Source of the DNA: Brevibacillus sp. SYP-B805
GTDB taxonomy: Bacteria > Bacillota > Bacilli > Brevibacillales > Brevibacillaceae
Reading direction: 5' to 3'
DNA length: 64,000 nt
NCBI RefSeq assembly: GCF_011059135.1
Contig: NZ_JAALGD010000008.1
Location: 62,001-126,000, forward strand
In this document: in pieces, positions 18,601 through 26,040 of the stretch
Layout of the letters: every line of letters begins with the position of its first letter
Numbering within the stretch: position 1 is the stretch's first letter
Made by a program: the position numbers and the translations under genes
The notes under the pieces: generated by a model
Told to the model about the DNA's origin: nothing
Seen by the model: only the letters and a program-made list of their open reading frames with translations
The model's database searches: none

Positions 18601-20352
18601 AACGGTCTGATCCACTTGTTCCGCATATCCAACCGTTTCCAACAGCTCAGGCAGCCTGTGGAACTCAATCGAAGGGATTCCCATCTCATTCAAATACGCC
18701 TGGCTCGGGCTTGGCTGTTCGCCGGCGACAAAAAGCACCTCTTCCCCTTGCTGCCGCTTGACGGCGATCTGTTCAACGAGTTCCTCTGGCTGCAAGGCAA
18801 GCCAACCGGTATCCACACCATGTTTCGAGAACATGGTTGGTTCCATGTTCAAAGAGTTATGCAGGATGCCGATGCGCCATCCTTTTTGCGAGAACGCATG
18901 GATGGTTTCACCGCAGCGTGACGCGATTTCCTGCTGACGGAATAACAGCCCCACACATGCTCCGCCTTTGCTTGCCTGTTTCCCGATGAACAGGACGTGA
19001 CAGCCTTTTTTGCTTAACCTTTTCGCATCAAGCAGATAGTCGCTGCAATCAATTCCTTTCTGCTGCAAGTACTCAAAATTTCCGACGAAGACGAGCGATC
19101 CGTTCACCTTTCCCTGTATGCCATGTTCATCCGTTTCAACCTGATAGGCGGTTCGGATCGTCCGGCATGTTTGCTCTGCTTTCTCCCAAATGTCCTCTTT
19201 CCAAGGATGGTTGCCCTTTTTCATCAGGGAAGCAGCCAGGCAGACGATCTTCTCCGGCTCTTTTTCCTTGGTCATGAACTGAAGATCATCTTGTTTGTTC
19301 GCAAACAAAAAAGAACTGTCTTCCACCAATAGGGTTTTCGGGTGCGCAAGCTTGGCCAGCGTGCCGTTGGCCGGAATCGGGTAATGCCTGTGATGGGATA
19401 CCTGTTCAGCCTGTTTCCACGCAACTTCCGCCGGCAGGGTGGCGATTCGGGGATTGGCCGCCAGGAGAACCGCAATGCCGCGCAGGGGATCACGTGTCAA
19501 CGCCCATGCCGCTCCCGCCGCAATCATGCCCCATTTTCCCGCTTTTTCGGCATACCGCTGTATCTCCGGCGGTAGGCTCGCTTCTTTCTCCCCCTTTAAA
19601 GAGGCTTGACTTCGCTGCCATTCCACATACTGCAGGATGCTGATGCCTGCCAGCACGATCAAATTCTCACGTACCAATGCCAGCGCCAGCGCACTTGCCC
19701 CCAAAATAAGATCGGTATTCCACTTCCGGTCCTGGGAATACTGCCGCAACCCGCGCCTGATCAAAGGATAGCCCGTGGCGATGGAAACCAATGCGGACAA
19801 ATAAAAAGGTCCGGGCCTGCTGGCGAGAGCAGAACGCCCCATCCACAGCCGTTTCAGACCCAGCAGAGCCAAACCGCCCATGGATACGGCGAGCGGAAGC
19901 GGAACGTTGGCTGCCAGATATCTTTTTTTGCCCAACATTTTCGGCACATAGGTGATGCCGTCATCCAAAGGAGGGAAAGCTGCCTGATCTTCCTTACTGA
20001 CCGTTTCCGTTTCCATCGCTGCCGCAGCTTCCGCTTTCCCCTCTATCGGACCGCCCATCGGTTGATTCAGGCTGTCCGAAGCAGAAAGCTCCTGCTCCTG
20101 TTGCAGCATGTGCCGCTCCACTGCCTGAATGATCCCCAATATCTCGCGTGCTCCTATCGTTTTCTCGTCATAGACGACGAGCAGCCGGCCGGATGCTGTA
20201 CAGGGATCTACCTTGCAGATTCCTTTGACAGTAGAAAAACGGGATTTGAGCAGCTCTGCGGTTTTCGCATTCTGCTGCAGGCCGCAAATTTCCACGCGGA
20301 TACGTCCCGGCAATATGCGCAGAAATCTTTTTTTGAACTCCAGCGAATGCAT
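15637..20352 (-). CDS. Giant double P-type ATPase (HMA domain, degenerate half, active P2-like half)
   Basis: A 1571-residue polytopic membrane protein, about twice the usual P-ATPase length. Residues about 5-80 form an HMA-like ferredoxin fold without a CxxC pair. Residues about 130-620 look like a degenerate P-ATPase half: hydrophobic segments and an HAD-like region without a DKTG phosphorylation motif. Residues about 670-1550 are a complete ATPase: TGES in the actuator domain, PEGLP in M4, DKTGT (phosphorylated Asp at about residue 981), MITGDHPITA and TGDGVNDSPAIKQAN. PEGLP with a P2-type core suggests Ca, Mg, Mn or similar cations, whereas the HMA domain suggests a transition metal. CtpI of mycobacteria has a similar size. 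The ATG at 20352 follows AAGGAGAGACGTC; an in-frame ATG 25 codons upstream is the alternative. Confidence 0.88.
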   Translation of the reverse strand: MHSLEFKKRFLRILPGRIRVEICGLQQNAKTAELLKSRFSTVKGICKVDPCTASGRLLVVYDEKTIGAREILGIIQAVERHMLQQEQELSASDSLNQPMGGPIEGKAEAAAAMETETVSKEDQAAFPPLDDGITYVPKMLGKKRYLAANVPLPLAVSMGGLALLGLKRLWMGRSALASRPGPFYLSALVSIATGYPLIRRGLRQYSQDRKWNTDLILGASALALALVRENLIVLAGISILQYVEWQRSQASLKGEKEASLPPEIQRYAEKAGKWGMIAAGAAWALTRDPLRGIAVLLAANPRIATLPAEVAWKQAEQVSHHRHYPIPANGTLAKLAHPKTLLVEDSSFLFANKQDDLQFMTKEKEPEKIVCLAASLMKKGNHPWKEDIWEKAEQTCRTIRTAYQVETDEHGIQGKVNGSLVFVGNFEYLQQKGIDCSDYLLDAKRLSKKGCHVLFIGKQASKGGACVGLLFRQQEIASRCGETIHAFSQKGWRIGILHNSLNMEPTMFSKHGVDTGWLALQPEELVEQIAVKRQQGEEVLFVAGEQPSPSQAYLNEMGIPSIEFHRLPELLETVGYAEQVDQTVRQHFGWAKCWNGIATALATFGVLSAPVVNLAADALSLVFLARAKTSSEKTATIPPALNMYQPEVAAAAETTPVSWHAVSWKEAANYFMVDARLGLSTSQVAELRNRFGSNRLEERKPTSWLTSFLGQFKEFPSLILLGTCALSVVTGGLFDGIAMGCILLANAAIGVIQERKAEEAVAALDAFQVPMCKVIRDGQQLEISASELVPGDIVAVEAGDRVPADLRLMQSSFLQVNESALTGESLPVEKEDCLTDAECPLPERKNMLYMGTDVCRGKGMGIVVQTGMGTELGHLSALLHAEEIETTPLQEKVASISKKFVKGAFLAAGVVFLAGLFRGIPVSQMITTSITLAASAIPEGLPVTITIALTAGVFRMAKKNALIRKLFALESLGRVTVICTDKTGTLTKNEMTVKAIATADRAFTVTGTGYEPIGIIEEIGIEAAAASAVPAVSESAIESRSNADLERLLQICLLCNNSKLEQQDGQWIVKGDPTEGALLTLAAKAGYWQQNMTHWHRGLEVPFDSSTGKMSVMCKDTASGKDCYVFSKGAVETILRHCNRYQVNGRILPLTEAQKQAIMLQNEKLSQHALRVLAFAYRPLEKDEAEGIDENEMIYVGLAGMIDPPKPYVDKSIAEARSLGIKPVMITGDHPITAIAIARQLGIYDGTQKVLSGHELDRLSDEELSRQIDDVSVFARVTPDHKLRIVKALQKRGHIVAMTGDGVNDSPAIKQANVGIAMGLTGTEVTKQAADMVLIEDHFGSIVDGVKNGRTIIGNIRKALGCLLTGNLAEILVTSMAVIAGLPIPLVPIQILLMNLLTDALPAMILAVNPGNKNKQLSRTDIADAELYRKIVTRGVLLGAASLGLFAFSLASGASLALAQTVAFTTLVTGQLLQTFSWRQEGSEESIRDWSTDRFFMGALGASWLALLTALYLPPVARFFHTVPIPLGYWVPILLVGGSVSILSKPAFSLLAKMSKKQETITLNNPYAVAM

Positions 20353-20494
20353 GACGTCTCTCCTTATCTTCTCTCTGATGCCTGATGTCTGTGTATTATT
20401 GGCATTGCAGGACATTTTATACGTCATAGGCTTCCCCGCATATTTTTGCCCGTTTTGTGAAATCCTTTTTATGAAATGAAAGGAGGATCGACGA

Positions 20495-20821
20495 ATGATA
20501 AAATCACCGCTTGGAGTCGCCTTCGTTGCAGCAGCGGTTATCCTTTCCGTTTCACCGGATGCCCGAAAAACAGTGCGAAAGTGGGCGGTTAAGGGAACGG
20601 AACTGCTGCTGGAACTGACGGATCAGGTAAAAATGGCAGCAGCGGGAATCGGCAGCCAGCGGGAATCTGCCGCGAACAATGCCATGCCGGTGAAACGGCA
20701 TGACCGTTTGCAGGATGGATCGTTCGAAACAACCGGCATGGAAGCATTTCCCATGGGAAATGTACATAATGCGTTGAGCGATGAGTTTATGAAGAACCAA
20801 TTGGGCACACTCAAAATGTAA
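20495..20821 (+). CDS. Small protein with N-terminal membrane segment, divergent from the P-ATPase
   Basis: A 108-residue protein starting MIKSPLGVAFVAAAVILSVS, a single predicted membrane segment. An amphipathic helix (RKWAVKGTELLLELTDQVK) and a hydrophilic tail follow. The hydrophobic-then-amphipathic layout resembles the 91-residue product encoded next to the ATPase, and both may be membrane partners of it. AAAGGAGG precedes the ATG. It is divergently transcribed from the ATPase across a 142-base intergenic region that must hold both promoters. No family is assigned with confidence. Confidence 0.6.
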   Translation: MIKSPLGVAFVAAAVILSVSPDARKTVRKWAVKGTELLLELTDQVKMAAAGIGSQRESAANNAMPVKRHDRLQDGSFETTGMEAFPMGNVHNALSDEFMKNQLGTLKM

Positions 20822-20850
20822 GCAAACAAAACTGGATAGGAGGTACACAC

Positions 20851-21207
20851 ATGTTTGAAGGGAGCTCTTTGTGGGCTGGAGTTATATCCGGCGGAATGAC
20901 GCAGGTGCAGGATACGAACGCCTGGGCCAATGGTCAGTTGGATAAAACGAACTACTTCATCAGAACCACAGGCAATGTAACCGGGGCTCTTGGCGTGATG
21001 GCGGGGGTGGAATACGGAGGGATTTTGGGTACATCCATACTGCCTGGCGTCGGCACGGTAATCGGCGCCATCTTGGGGGGCATGCTGGGCGACAGAATCG
21101 GTCGCACCGTTGGCTATCAGGCGGGCAATGCGCTGTTTAACACCCAGATCACGCAGAACATGATGCAACCTGTGACCCAGCAATCGACTGCACAACAGCC
21201 CCATTAA
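20851..21207 (+). CDS. Glycine-zipper small membrane protein
   Basis: A 118-residue protein with a central glycine-zipper region (GVMAGVEYGGILGTSILPG, then VGTVIGAILGGMLGDRIGR) that should form two tightly packed membrane helices. A Gln-rich hydrophilic C-terminus follows. TAGGAGG precedes the ATG by 8 bases. It follows the 108-residue gene by 29 bases and is followed directly by an intrinsic terminator, so the two form a short operon divergent from the P-ATPase. The function is unknown; association with the ATPase is inferred from position. Confidence 0.65.
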   Translation: MFEGSSLWAGVISGGMTQVQDTNAWANGQLDKTNYFIRTTGNVTGALGVMAGVEYGGILGTSILPGVGTVIGAILGGMLGDRIGRTVGYQAGNALFNTQITQNMMQPVTQQSTAQQPH

Positions 21208-21214
21208 CATGAGG

Positions 21215-21256
21215 GAAAGCCGACGATTCCCTTTACAGGGGATAGTCGGCTTTTTC
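21215..21256. terminator. Intrinsic terminator, probably bidirectional
   Basis: AAAGCCGAC-GATTCCC and GGGGATA-GTCGGCTTT form a long stem around a short loop, followed by T residues on the plus strand. The inverted complement also gives an A/T tract for the minus strand. It separates the convergent glycine-zipper and trans-sulfuration genes. Confidence 0.8.
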
Positions 21257-21273
21257 AACCCCGATTACCTAGT

Positions 21274-22479
21274 TCAAACCGCCCGCAGCGCCTGCAGCAC
21301 ATCCGCTTTCAGGTCTTCGATATGCTCGATGCCGACCGAGAAGCGTACGAAATTGGACGGAATCCCGGCGATCCGCATCTGCTCCTCGGTCATCACGCCT
21401 TCCCACATCGCCGCGGTATGTACCACCAGGGAATCGACCCCGCCCAGGCTGACCGCGTTTTGCGACAGTTTCAGGGTGGAAACGAAGCGCTGCGTCTCTT
21501 CATAGCCGCCTTTGATGGCAAAGGCGATCACCGCCCCGAAACCACGCATCTGGCGTTTCGCCAAGTCGTGTTGGGGATGGCTGGGAAGACCGGGGTAATA
21601 CACCCGCTCGATCTGCGGCTGCTTCTCCAGAAATTCGGCCAAGGCGAGGGCGTTGGCGTTGATGCGGTCCATCCGAACCGGCAGCGTACGCAGGCCGCGC
21701 AAGAGCAGCCACGCATCCATCGGAGAAAGGACCGAACCGAGGGAAATATGCGTGTGCCAGATCCGCTCGGCTAACTCCTCGCTGGTGCAGATCACCCCCG
21801 CCGTCAAATCATGATGGCCGCCCAAATACTTGGTTGCACTGTGCACAACCACATCGACACCCAGATCATGCGGCCGCTGATTGATCGGCGACGCAAATGT
21901 GTTGTCTGCTACCACGATAATGCCGCGCGGTCGGGCCAATGATACTACGGCTGCCAGATCTGTCACCACCAAGGTCGGATTGGCAGGCGTCTCCACCATG
22001 ATCAGCTTCGTATTGGGCCGAATTGCATCGGCAAAGGCGGAGACGTCGGCCTGCTCAACCAGGGTCACTTCAACGCCAAATCGCGGCAGCATCTCGTCCA
22101 TGATCTTGGCGGTGCTCATGTAATGCCGGGTCTGGGCAATCACATGATCGCCTGCGCTGACCAGCGCAAGAAGAGTCGTGGCTATCGCCCCCATCCCGGA
22201 GCCGGTAACCAGCGCTGTTTCCGTACCTTCCAGCTCAGCCATTATCTTTTTTACCCGCTCATGAACCGGATTGCCGTAGCGCGTGTAATAGCGGGGGTGA
22301 CGCGGAGTTCCCGCCATGTCCGCGAATTCGGCTGCATTCTGTGCACGGAACGTGGCCGTGTAATAAATCGCGGGGGCAATCCCCCCATCGTTGGCCAACC
22401 CGTCATCGGCATGAATAACCAAGGTTTCGTCCCGTAGATCAGCGTGATCTGTCCCACCATGATGATTGCGTTTGTCCAT
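21274..22479 (-). CDS. Trans-sulfuration family PLP enzyme (cystathionine gamma-synthase/methionine gamma-lyase type)
   Basis: A 401-residue Cys/Met-metabolism PLP-dependent enzyme. It shows YTRYGNPVHERVKKIMAELE (PLP-phosphate region), ALVTGSGMGAIATTLLAL, VVADNTFASPINQRP with the conserved Asp, and SATKYLGGHHDLTAGV with the Schiff-base Lys. The C-terminal domain has SLGGVDSLVVHTA. Sequence alone does not separate cystathionine gamma-synthase, cystathionine gamma-lyase and methionine gamma-lyase. The ATG at 22479 is preceded by AGGAGATGGAGC. A decayed duplicate of this gene's start lies at 24879-24976. Confidence 0.85.
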   Translation of the reverse strand: MDKRNHHGGTDHADLRDETLVIHADDGLANDGGIAPAIYYTATFRAQNAAEFADMAGTPRHPRYYTRYGNPVHERVKKIMAELEGTETALVTGSGMGAIATTLLALVSAGDHVIAQTRHYMSTAKIMDEMLPRFGVEVTLVEQADVSAFADAIRPNTKLIMVETPANPTLVVTDLAAVVSLARPRGIIVVADNTFASPINQRPHDLGVDVVVHSATKYLGGHHDLTAGVICTSEELAERIWHTHISLGSVLSPMDAWLLLRGLRTLPVRMDRINANALALAEFLEKQPQIERVYYPGLPSHPQHDLAKRQMRGFGAVIAFAIKGGYEETQRFVSTLKLSQNAVSLGGVDSLVVHTAAMWEGVMTEEQMRIAGIPSNFVRFSVGIEHIEDLKADVLQALRAV

Positions 22480-22489
22480 GCTCCATCTC

Positions 22490-22673
22490 CTCTTTCCTTT
22501 TTTATTTAACTTGCTCTGCAATTGCCGAATCAGCCGACCGGCAGCGTTCTGCTTTTCGGAAGATTCGTTTCTTTCTGCATGTTCTCATTTTATCTGATAC
22601 CGGGATCCAGGACAAACCGTGCAAAAGGAAAGCACCTCCGCTCAATCGTACGCATACGAGTCAGCAAGGTGCT
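22490..22673. repeat. Direct repeat, copy A (gene tail, spacer and start of trans-sulfuration gene)
   Basis: These 184 bases recur in the same orientation at 24977-25161 with about a dozen substitutions and one single-base indel by eye. Copy A ends next to the ribosome binding site of the intact PLP enzyme gene. The repeat includes the last codons of a lost upstream gene, so it marks a segmental duplication. Confidence 0.85.
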
Positions 22674-22830
22674 CCCGAACATTACCATCAAACCCATCTG
22701 CTTCATAGTTAAAAATAAACAAGTCTTCATTGGCTGTGTAGCCGTAGTCACTAATCATCTTTGGCCCTAGCTCATCAGGATCAGTGATTTCAGTAATATA
22801 ATGGACATCAGGATTAGTGAGAGGGGATTT
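22585..22830 (-). pseudogene. Fragment of an unidentified gene, frameshifted and with a premature stop
   Basis: On the minus strand a coding-like frame reads SPLTNPDVHYITEITDPDEL, then GPKMISDYGYTANEDLFIF and NYEADGFDGNVREHLADSYA, before a TGA at 22644-22642. In the repeat copy this codon is TGG and the frame continues to a TGA at the position equivalent to 22587-22585. Upstream, another frame (FPLVIVFAQETRDVATREI) seems to be its continuation, with a shift near 22815. No ribosome binding site or start is visible. I do not recognise the protein. The lipase gene upstream runs into this fragment. Confidence 0.55.
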
Positions 22831-22843
22831 ATCTCCCTGGTGG

Positions 22844-23734
22844 CTACGTCTCGCGTTTCCTGGGCGAAGACGATGACCAGCGGGAATCTACCAAATGATT
22901 CTCCCTGCATATTTCTAAAAACGGAACGCATATTCCCGTATCGGGACAAAATCCCGGGTTTTCCGTACATAATGCCTTGGTAAAATCAGGATTCTGTTGG
23001 CTGAGGTTTTTAAAATAGCAGACAATCTCATGATTGCGAACAGCTAAACTGTTCAGCTGGAAAGAGAGCGGAACCTTCGTGTCTACATGCTGATAGAATA
23101 ATCCTTTCTTTGTAAACGGAGGCGGATACGCGTTAGCCGGTAAAGTGGGAATAATGTCATGGACATTGAAAATCCGAATACTATTCCTAACCGTTTGGTT
23201 GAATCGAGAAACAAAGTCAGGGTCTCCGACACGCGGACTGCCATACGTATACACGATAGGATTTTTAAACCCGGTGTTCACCGCAAGATCCAAAGCAGCT
23301 AATACGGCTAAACCTCCTCCCAAACTGTGGCCTGTAACCATTAGTCTTTTTGTTGTAGAAAGCTTGTTTAATTCTCTGATCAATTCGTTTCTTGCCGATT
23401 GATAGATACATGTGAATCCGCGATGGGTTTTTCCTGCATTTCTGACGAAAGGAAATGGTACTTGATACAAGTCTTGGTCCGACTCATTGTCCTCAAATGT
23501 TCGAGTTCCTCTCAAAGCTATAATGATGGTATCTTGTGACTCTGCAACAAAACCAAAAACTTCCGCTTCCGGCTTCTCAACTCCAGCAAGAGCGCGAATG
23601 GTATATCGAAGGGTAAATCCTTTCGGCAAGAGTAGCGTTCCCTTTTCAAAAAGCTGATATGACTGATTGATCATGGCCGCAAGCAAGATCGCATCTTCAC
23701 TGTTAAACATATACGTTATGCTTGGGATATTCAT
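22844..23734 (-). CDS. Class 3 (alpha/beta-hydrolase) lipase family protein
   Basis: A 296-residue lipase_3-family protein without a signal peptide. The nucleophile elbow is VTGHSLGGGLAVLAALDLAV, with an intact GHSLG. IIIALRGTRTFED provides the oxyanion strand, and the catalytic Asp is in TYGSPRVGDPDF. A late His is in NVHDIIP or FYQHVDT. Several Cys residues lie near the C-terminus (CTENPGFCPDTGICVPFLEI). The last about 22 residues are absent from the paralogue next door and come from out-of-frame reading of a neighbouring gene fragment. GAAAGGAGCTGCATAG precedes the ATG. Confidence 0.85.
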   Translation of the reverse strand: MNIPSITYMFNSEDAILLAAMINQSYQLFEKGTLLLPKGFTLRYTIRALAGVEKPEAEVFGFVAESQDTIIIALRGTRTFEDNESDQDLYQVPFPFVRNAGKTHRGFTCIYQSARNELIRELNKLSTTKRLMVTGHSLGGGLAVLAALDLAVNTGFKNPIVYTYGSPRVGDPDFVSRFNQTVRNSIRIFNVHDIIPTLPANAYPPPFTKKGLFYQHVDTKVPLSFQLNSLAVRNHEIVCYFKNLSQQNPDFTKALCTENPGFCPDTGICVPFLEICRENHLVDSRWSSSSPRKRET

Positions 23735-23771
23735 CTATGCAGCTCCTTTCTCAGATACAAGGGTTCAGGCG

Positions 23772-24602
23772 CTAGCATGTACCTCGAAACGGAATACACA
23801 TTTCGGTATCGGGACAAAAACCTGGATTTTCATCACATAATGATTTCGAAAAATCAGGATTCATTTTGCTGAGGTTTTTAAAATAGCAGGCAATCCCATC
23901 ATTACGCGGCGTATCATTCAGTTGAAAAGAGACCGGAACCTTTGTTTTTACATGTTGATAGTATAAACCTTCCTCGGTGAAAGGCGGCGGATACGCTTTA
24001 TCCGGAAACGTCGGATAAGAGTCATGAATATTAACAATTCGTATACTGTTTTTTACCGCTTGGTTGAATCGGAAAGCAAAGACAGGGTCTCCGACACGCG
24101 GACTGCCATACGTATACACGATGGGATTCTTAAACTCGCTATTCACTGCAATATCCAAAGCAGCCAACGTTGCCAAAGCTCCCCCGTAGTTGTGACCGGT
24201 AACAAACAGTCTTTTTGTTGCAGATAGCTTGGTTAATTCTCTGATCAATTCGTTTCTTGTCGATTGATACATACATGTAAATCCACGCGAGGTTTTCCCC
24301 CCGTTTCTAACAAAAGGGTATGGAACTTGAAGTATGTCATAGGCTGCTAATAGATCCGCAGGATATGCAGCGTAGCCTCTAAACACTATAATGATTTGAT
24401 CTTGTGACTCAGCAATAAAACCGAATACTAATTCCGTAGGATTCTCCACGTCAGCAAAAGCGCGAATGGTATATCGAAGGGTAAAGCCTTTTGGCAAGAT
24501 CAGCTTCCCTTCAGACAAGAATGGATATGTCTGATAGTTCATTGCTGCAAGGAATATTGCAGTTTTACTATTAAAAATGTTCTTTTTGGCTGAGAAAACC
24601 AT
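23772..24602 (-). CDS. Class 3 lipase paralogue with the catalytic Ser replaced by Asn
   Basis: A 276-residue paralogue of the adjacent lipase, similar along its whole length (for example KGFTLRYTIRAFADVENP and VYTYGSPRVGDPVFAFRF). The nucleophile elbow reads VTGHNYGGALATLAALDIAV: the expected GHSxG serine is encoded by AAC (Asn), so classical lipase catalysis should be lost. The Cys-rich end (CDENPGFCPDTEMCIPFRGT) is retained. The ATG at 24602 follows AAAGGAATTGTATTT; a longer frame begins 16 codons upstream. It may be a pseudoenzyme, a binding protein or a decaying copy. The reading frame is otherwise intact. Confidence 0.82.
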   Translation of the reverse strand: MVFSAKKNIFNSKTAIFLAAMNYQTYPFLSEGKLILPKGFTLRYTIRAFADVENPTELVFGFIAESQDQIIIVFRGYAAYPADLLAAYDILQVPYPFVRNGGKTSRGFTCMYQSTRNELIRELTKLSATKRLFVTGHNYGGALATLAALDIAVNSEFKNPIVYTYGSPRVGDPVFAFRFNQAVKNSIRIVNIHDSYPTFPDKAYPPPFTEEGLYYQHVKTKVPVSFQLNDTPRNDGIACYFKNLSKMNPDFSKSLCDENPGFCPDTEMCIPFRGTC

Positions 24603-24878
24603 AAATACAATTCCTTTCGGCTTGATCTGTATTTTTTGTTGCTTTTTCAAAATATTTTTTCATTTTAATGTTGGCACTTCCCGCCTACAGGTTGACCCCG
24701 TCAGGTGGATTTGGCCACCTCATATTAGTGTGCTTCTCTCTTTGGGCCAGTCGGCTGCCCCTTTATGAGCCTATGCTTTGTTACATGAGTGAGTGCTTGT
24801 ACGGAGGAAATATTGCAGCAGATACATGCGTGTTGGTTCCGATCAAGTCCATTTGCCGTACCCGTATGGACTCAAGAT

Positions 24879-24976
24879 CGATCTGCGGCTGCTTTTCCAG
24901 AAATTCTGCCAAGGCGAGGGCGTTGGCATTGATGCGTTCGATCCGGATCCGCAGCGTGTTGAACCGGATTGCCGTA
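24879..24976 (-). pseudogene. Decayed duplicate of the trans-sulfuration PLP enzyme gene
   Basis: Two pieces match the intact gene in the same orientation. 24879-24957 matches 21609-21688 almost base for base, and 24961-24976 is identical to 22263-22278. They are fused directly to each other and to repeat copy B, so the original start codon region and several hundred bases of the centre are deleted, and the 3' part is gone. The rest of 24603-25346 holds no credible gene. Confidence 0.8.
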
Positions 24977-25161
24977 CTCTTTCCTTTTTTTATTTAGCGT
25001 GCCCTGCAATTGCCGAAACAGCCGACCGGCAGCGTTCTGCTTTTCGGAAAATGCGTCTCTTTCTGCATGTTCTCATTTTTGCTGATACCGGGATCCTGGA
25101 CAAACCGTGCAAAAGGAAAGCACCTCCGCCCAATCGTACGCATACGAGTCAGCGAGGTGCT
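24977..25161. repeat. Direct repeat, copy B
   Basis: Second copy of the 184-base segment at 22490-22673. In this copy the minus-strand gene tail reads Trp (TGG, 25132-25130) where copy A has a stop, and ends with TGA at 25075-25073. It borders the truncated PLP-enzyme pseudogene. Confidence 0.85.
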
Positions 25162-25346
25162 ATTCTTGTGTCATGTTGCGAAATCGGCGCCGTTCGTTGA
25201 ACATGCCCTTTCAATTCCGGCAGAACAGGCGCTCTCATGAAAGCTGGATCGTTTCCGGTTCTTCCATTCCGCCTCGAGCTCTTGAATGTGTCCGCTATCC
25301 GGCAGCATAATCGAGCACAAGTCATAGGTAGACTTGGACGTTCGCG

Positions 25347-25781
25347 CTATTTCACAATCAGTATGGGACATTCGGCGTTTTGCAGGACTTTATGGCTGAC
25401 ACTACCAAGCATCAGTTCCTTGAAATATCCAAGTCCTCGACTTCCCATGACGATCAGATCATAGTTTTCGTACTTGCTCTGGATGCAGATCTCCTGTGCG
25501 GGATCGCCGACTTTGACATCGATGAGAAAGGAAATTCCGGCAGCTTTCAACGCTTCCGCCCCCTTCGCCAGAACTTCTTCTCCCTGACGTCTAATTACAC
25601 CGTCTACATCAATGTCGGTATCATGCAGAAACGCATTCACTCCTGGTGTCAACGGGGGAACGACATGGAGCAGCGTCACTTCGTATTCCTTCTCCTGTCC
25701 TTGACAAATCTTAATGACTTCCTGCAGTGCGCGTTCGGAATGACGAGACCCATCGAGGGGGACTAGAATTTTGTGGTACAT
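25347..25781 (-). CDS. Universal stress protein (UspA family)
   Basis: A 144-residue cytoplasmic UspA protein of normal length. It starts [20 protein letters not shown] and ends with the ATP-binding-type motif [20 protein letters not shown], followed by ECPILIVK. The G-2x-G-9x-G-[ST] pattern is present, so ATP binding is likely. AGGAGGAATTTATT precedes the ATG. It is a single gene between the duplicated segment and the thiolase terminator, and no partner is evident. Confidence 0.9.
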   Translation of the reverse strand: MYHKILVPLDGSRHSERALQEVIKICQGQEKEYEVTLLHVVPPLTPGVNAFLHDTDIDVDGVIRRQGEEVLAKGAEALKAAGISFLIDVKVGDPAQEICIQSKYENYDLIVMGSRGLGYFKELMLGSVSHKVLQNAECPILIVK

Positions 25782-25983
25782 AATAAATTCCTCCTAGCCG
25801 TTTATGGTGAGATTTGATCCCAATTTATACCCCTCAAGATGATGCGTAAATCGGGGAGTCCCCTGATTTGTTACAGTGATTTTCCTGAATTTACCCTTCC
25901 AATCCGCCCCTTTTTCGGTCTCCTATCAGGATTGTTGGAACCGTCGACGGAGCAATTTGACAACTTCACTTACAACCTTAAGA

Positions 25984-26024
25984 AAGGGCCTGATACTCTC
26001 TTTTCGAGAATACATCAGGCCCTT
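25984..26024 (-). terminator. Intrinsic terminator of the thiolase operon
   Basis: AAAGGGCCTGAT and ATCAGGCCCTTT form a 12-bp stem, with an inner TCTC/GAGA stem. It lies just after the thiolase stop codon at 26041. The minus-strand copy is followed by a short T-containing tract. Bases 25782-25980 show no gene. Confidence 0.75.
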
Positions 26025-26040
26025 TGTTGCTGGAACTCCA

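Noticed and set aside
15863-20385. Several long open frames on the plus strand opposite the P-type ATPase
   Set aside because: They are antisense shadows, with no ribosome binding sites or recognisable domains. The minus strand encodes a well-conserved ATPase.
22632-22676. Stem AGCACCT...AGGTGCT with a T-rich tail, repeated before both copies of the PLP gene, looked like an attenuator or riboswitch
   Set aside because: The same bases read as the end of a protein frame, with several synonymous differences between the two copies, so the stem is more simply part of a lost gene's coding end. No SAM riboswitch or T-box core motif is present.
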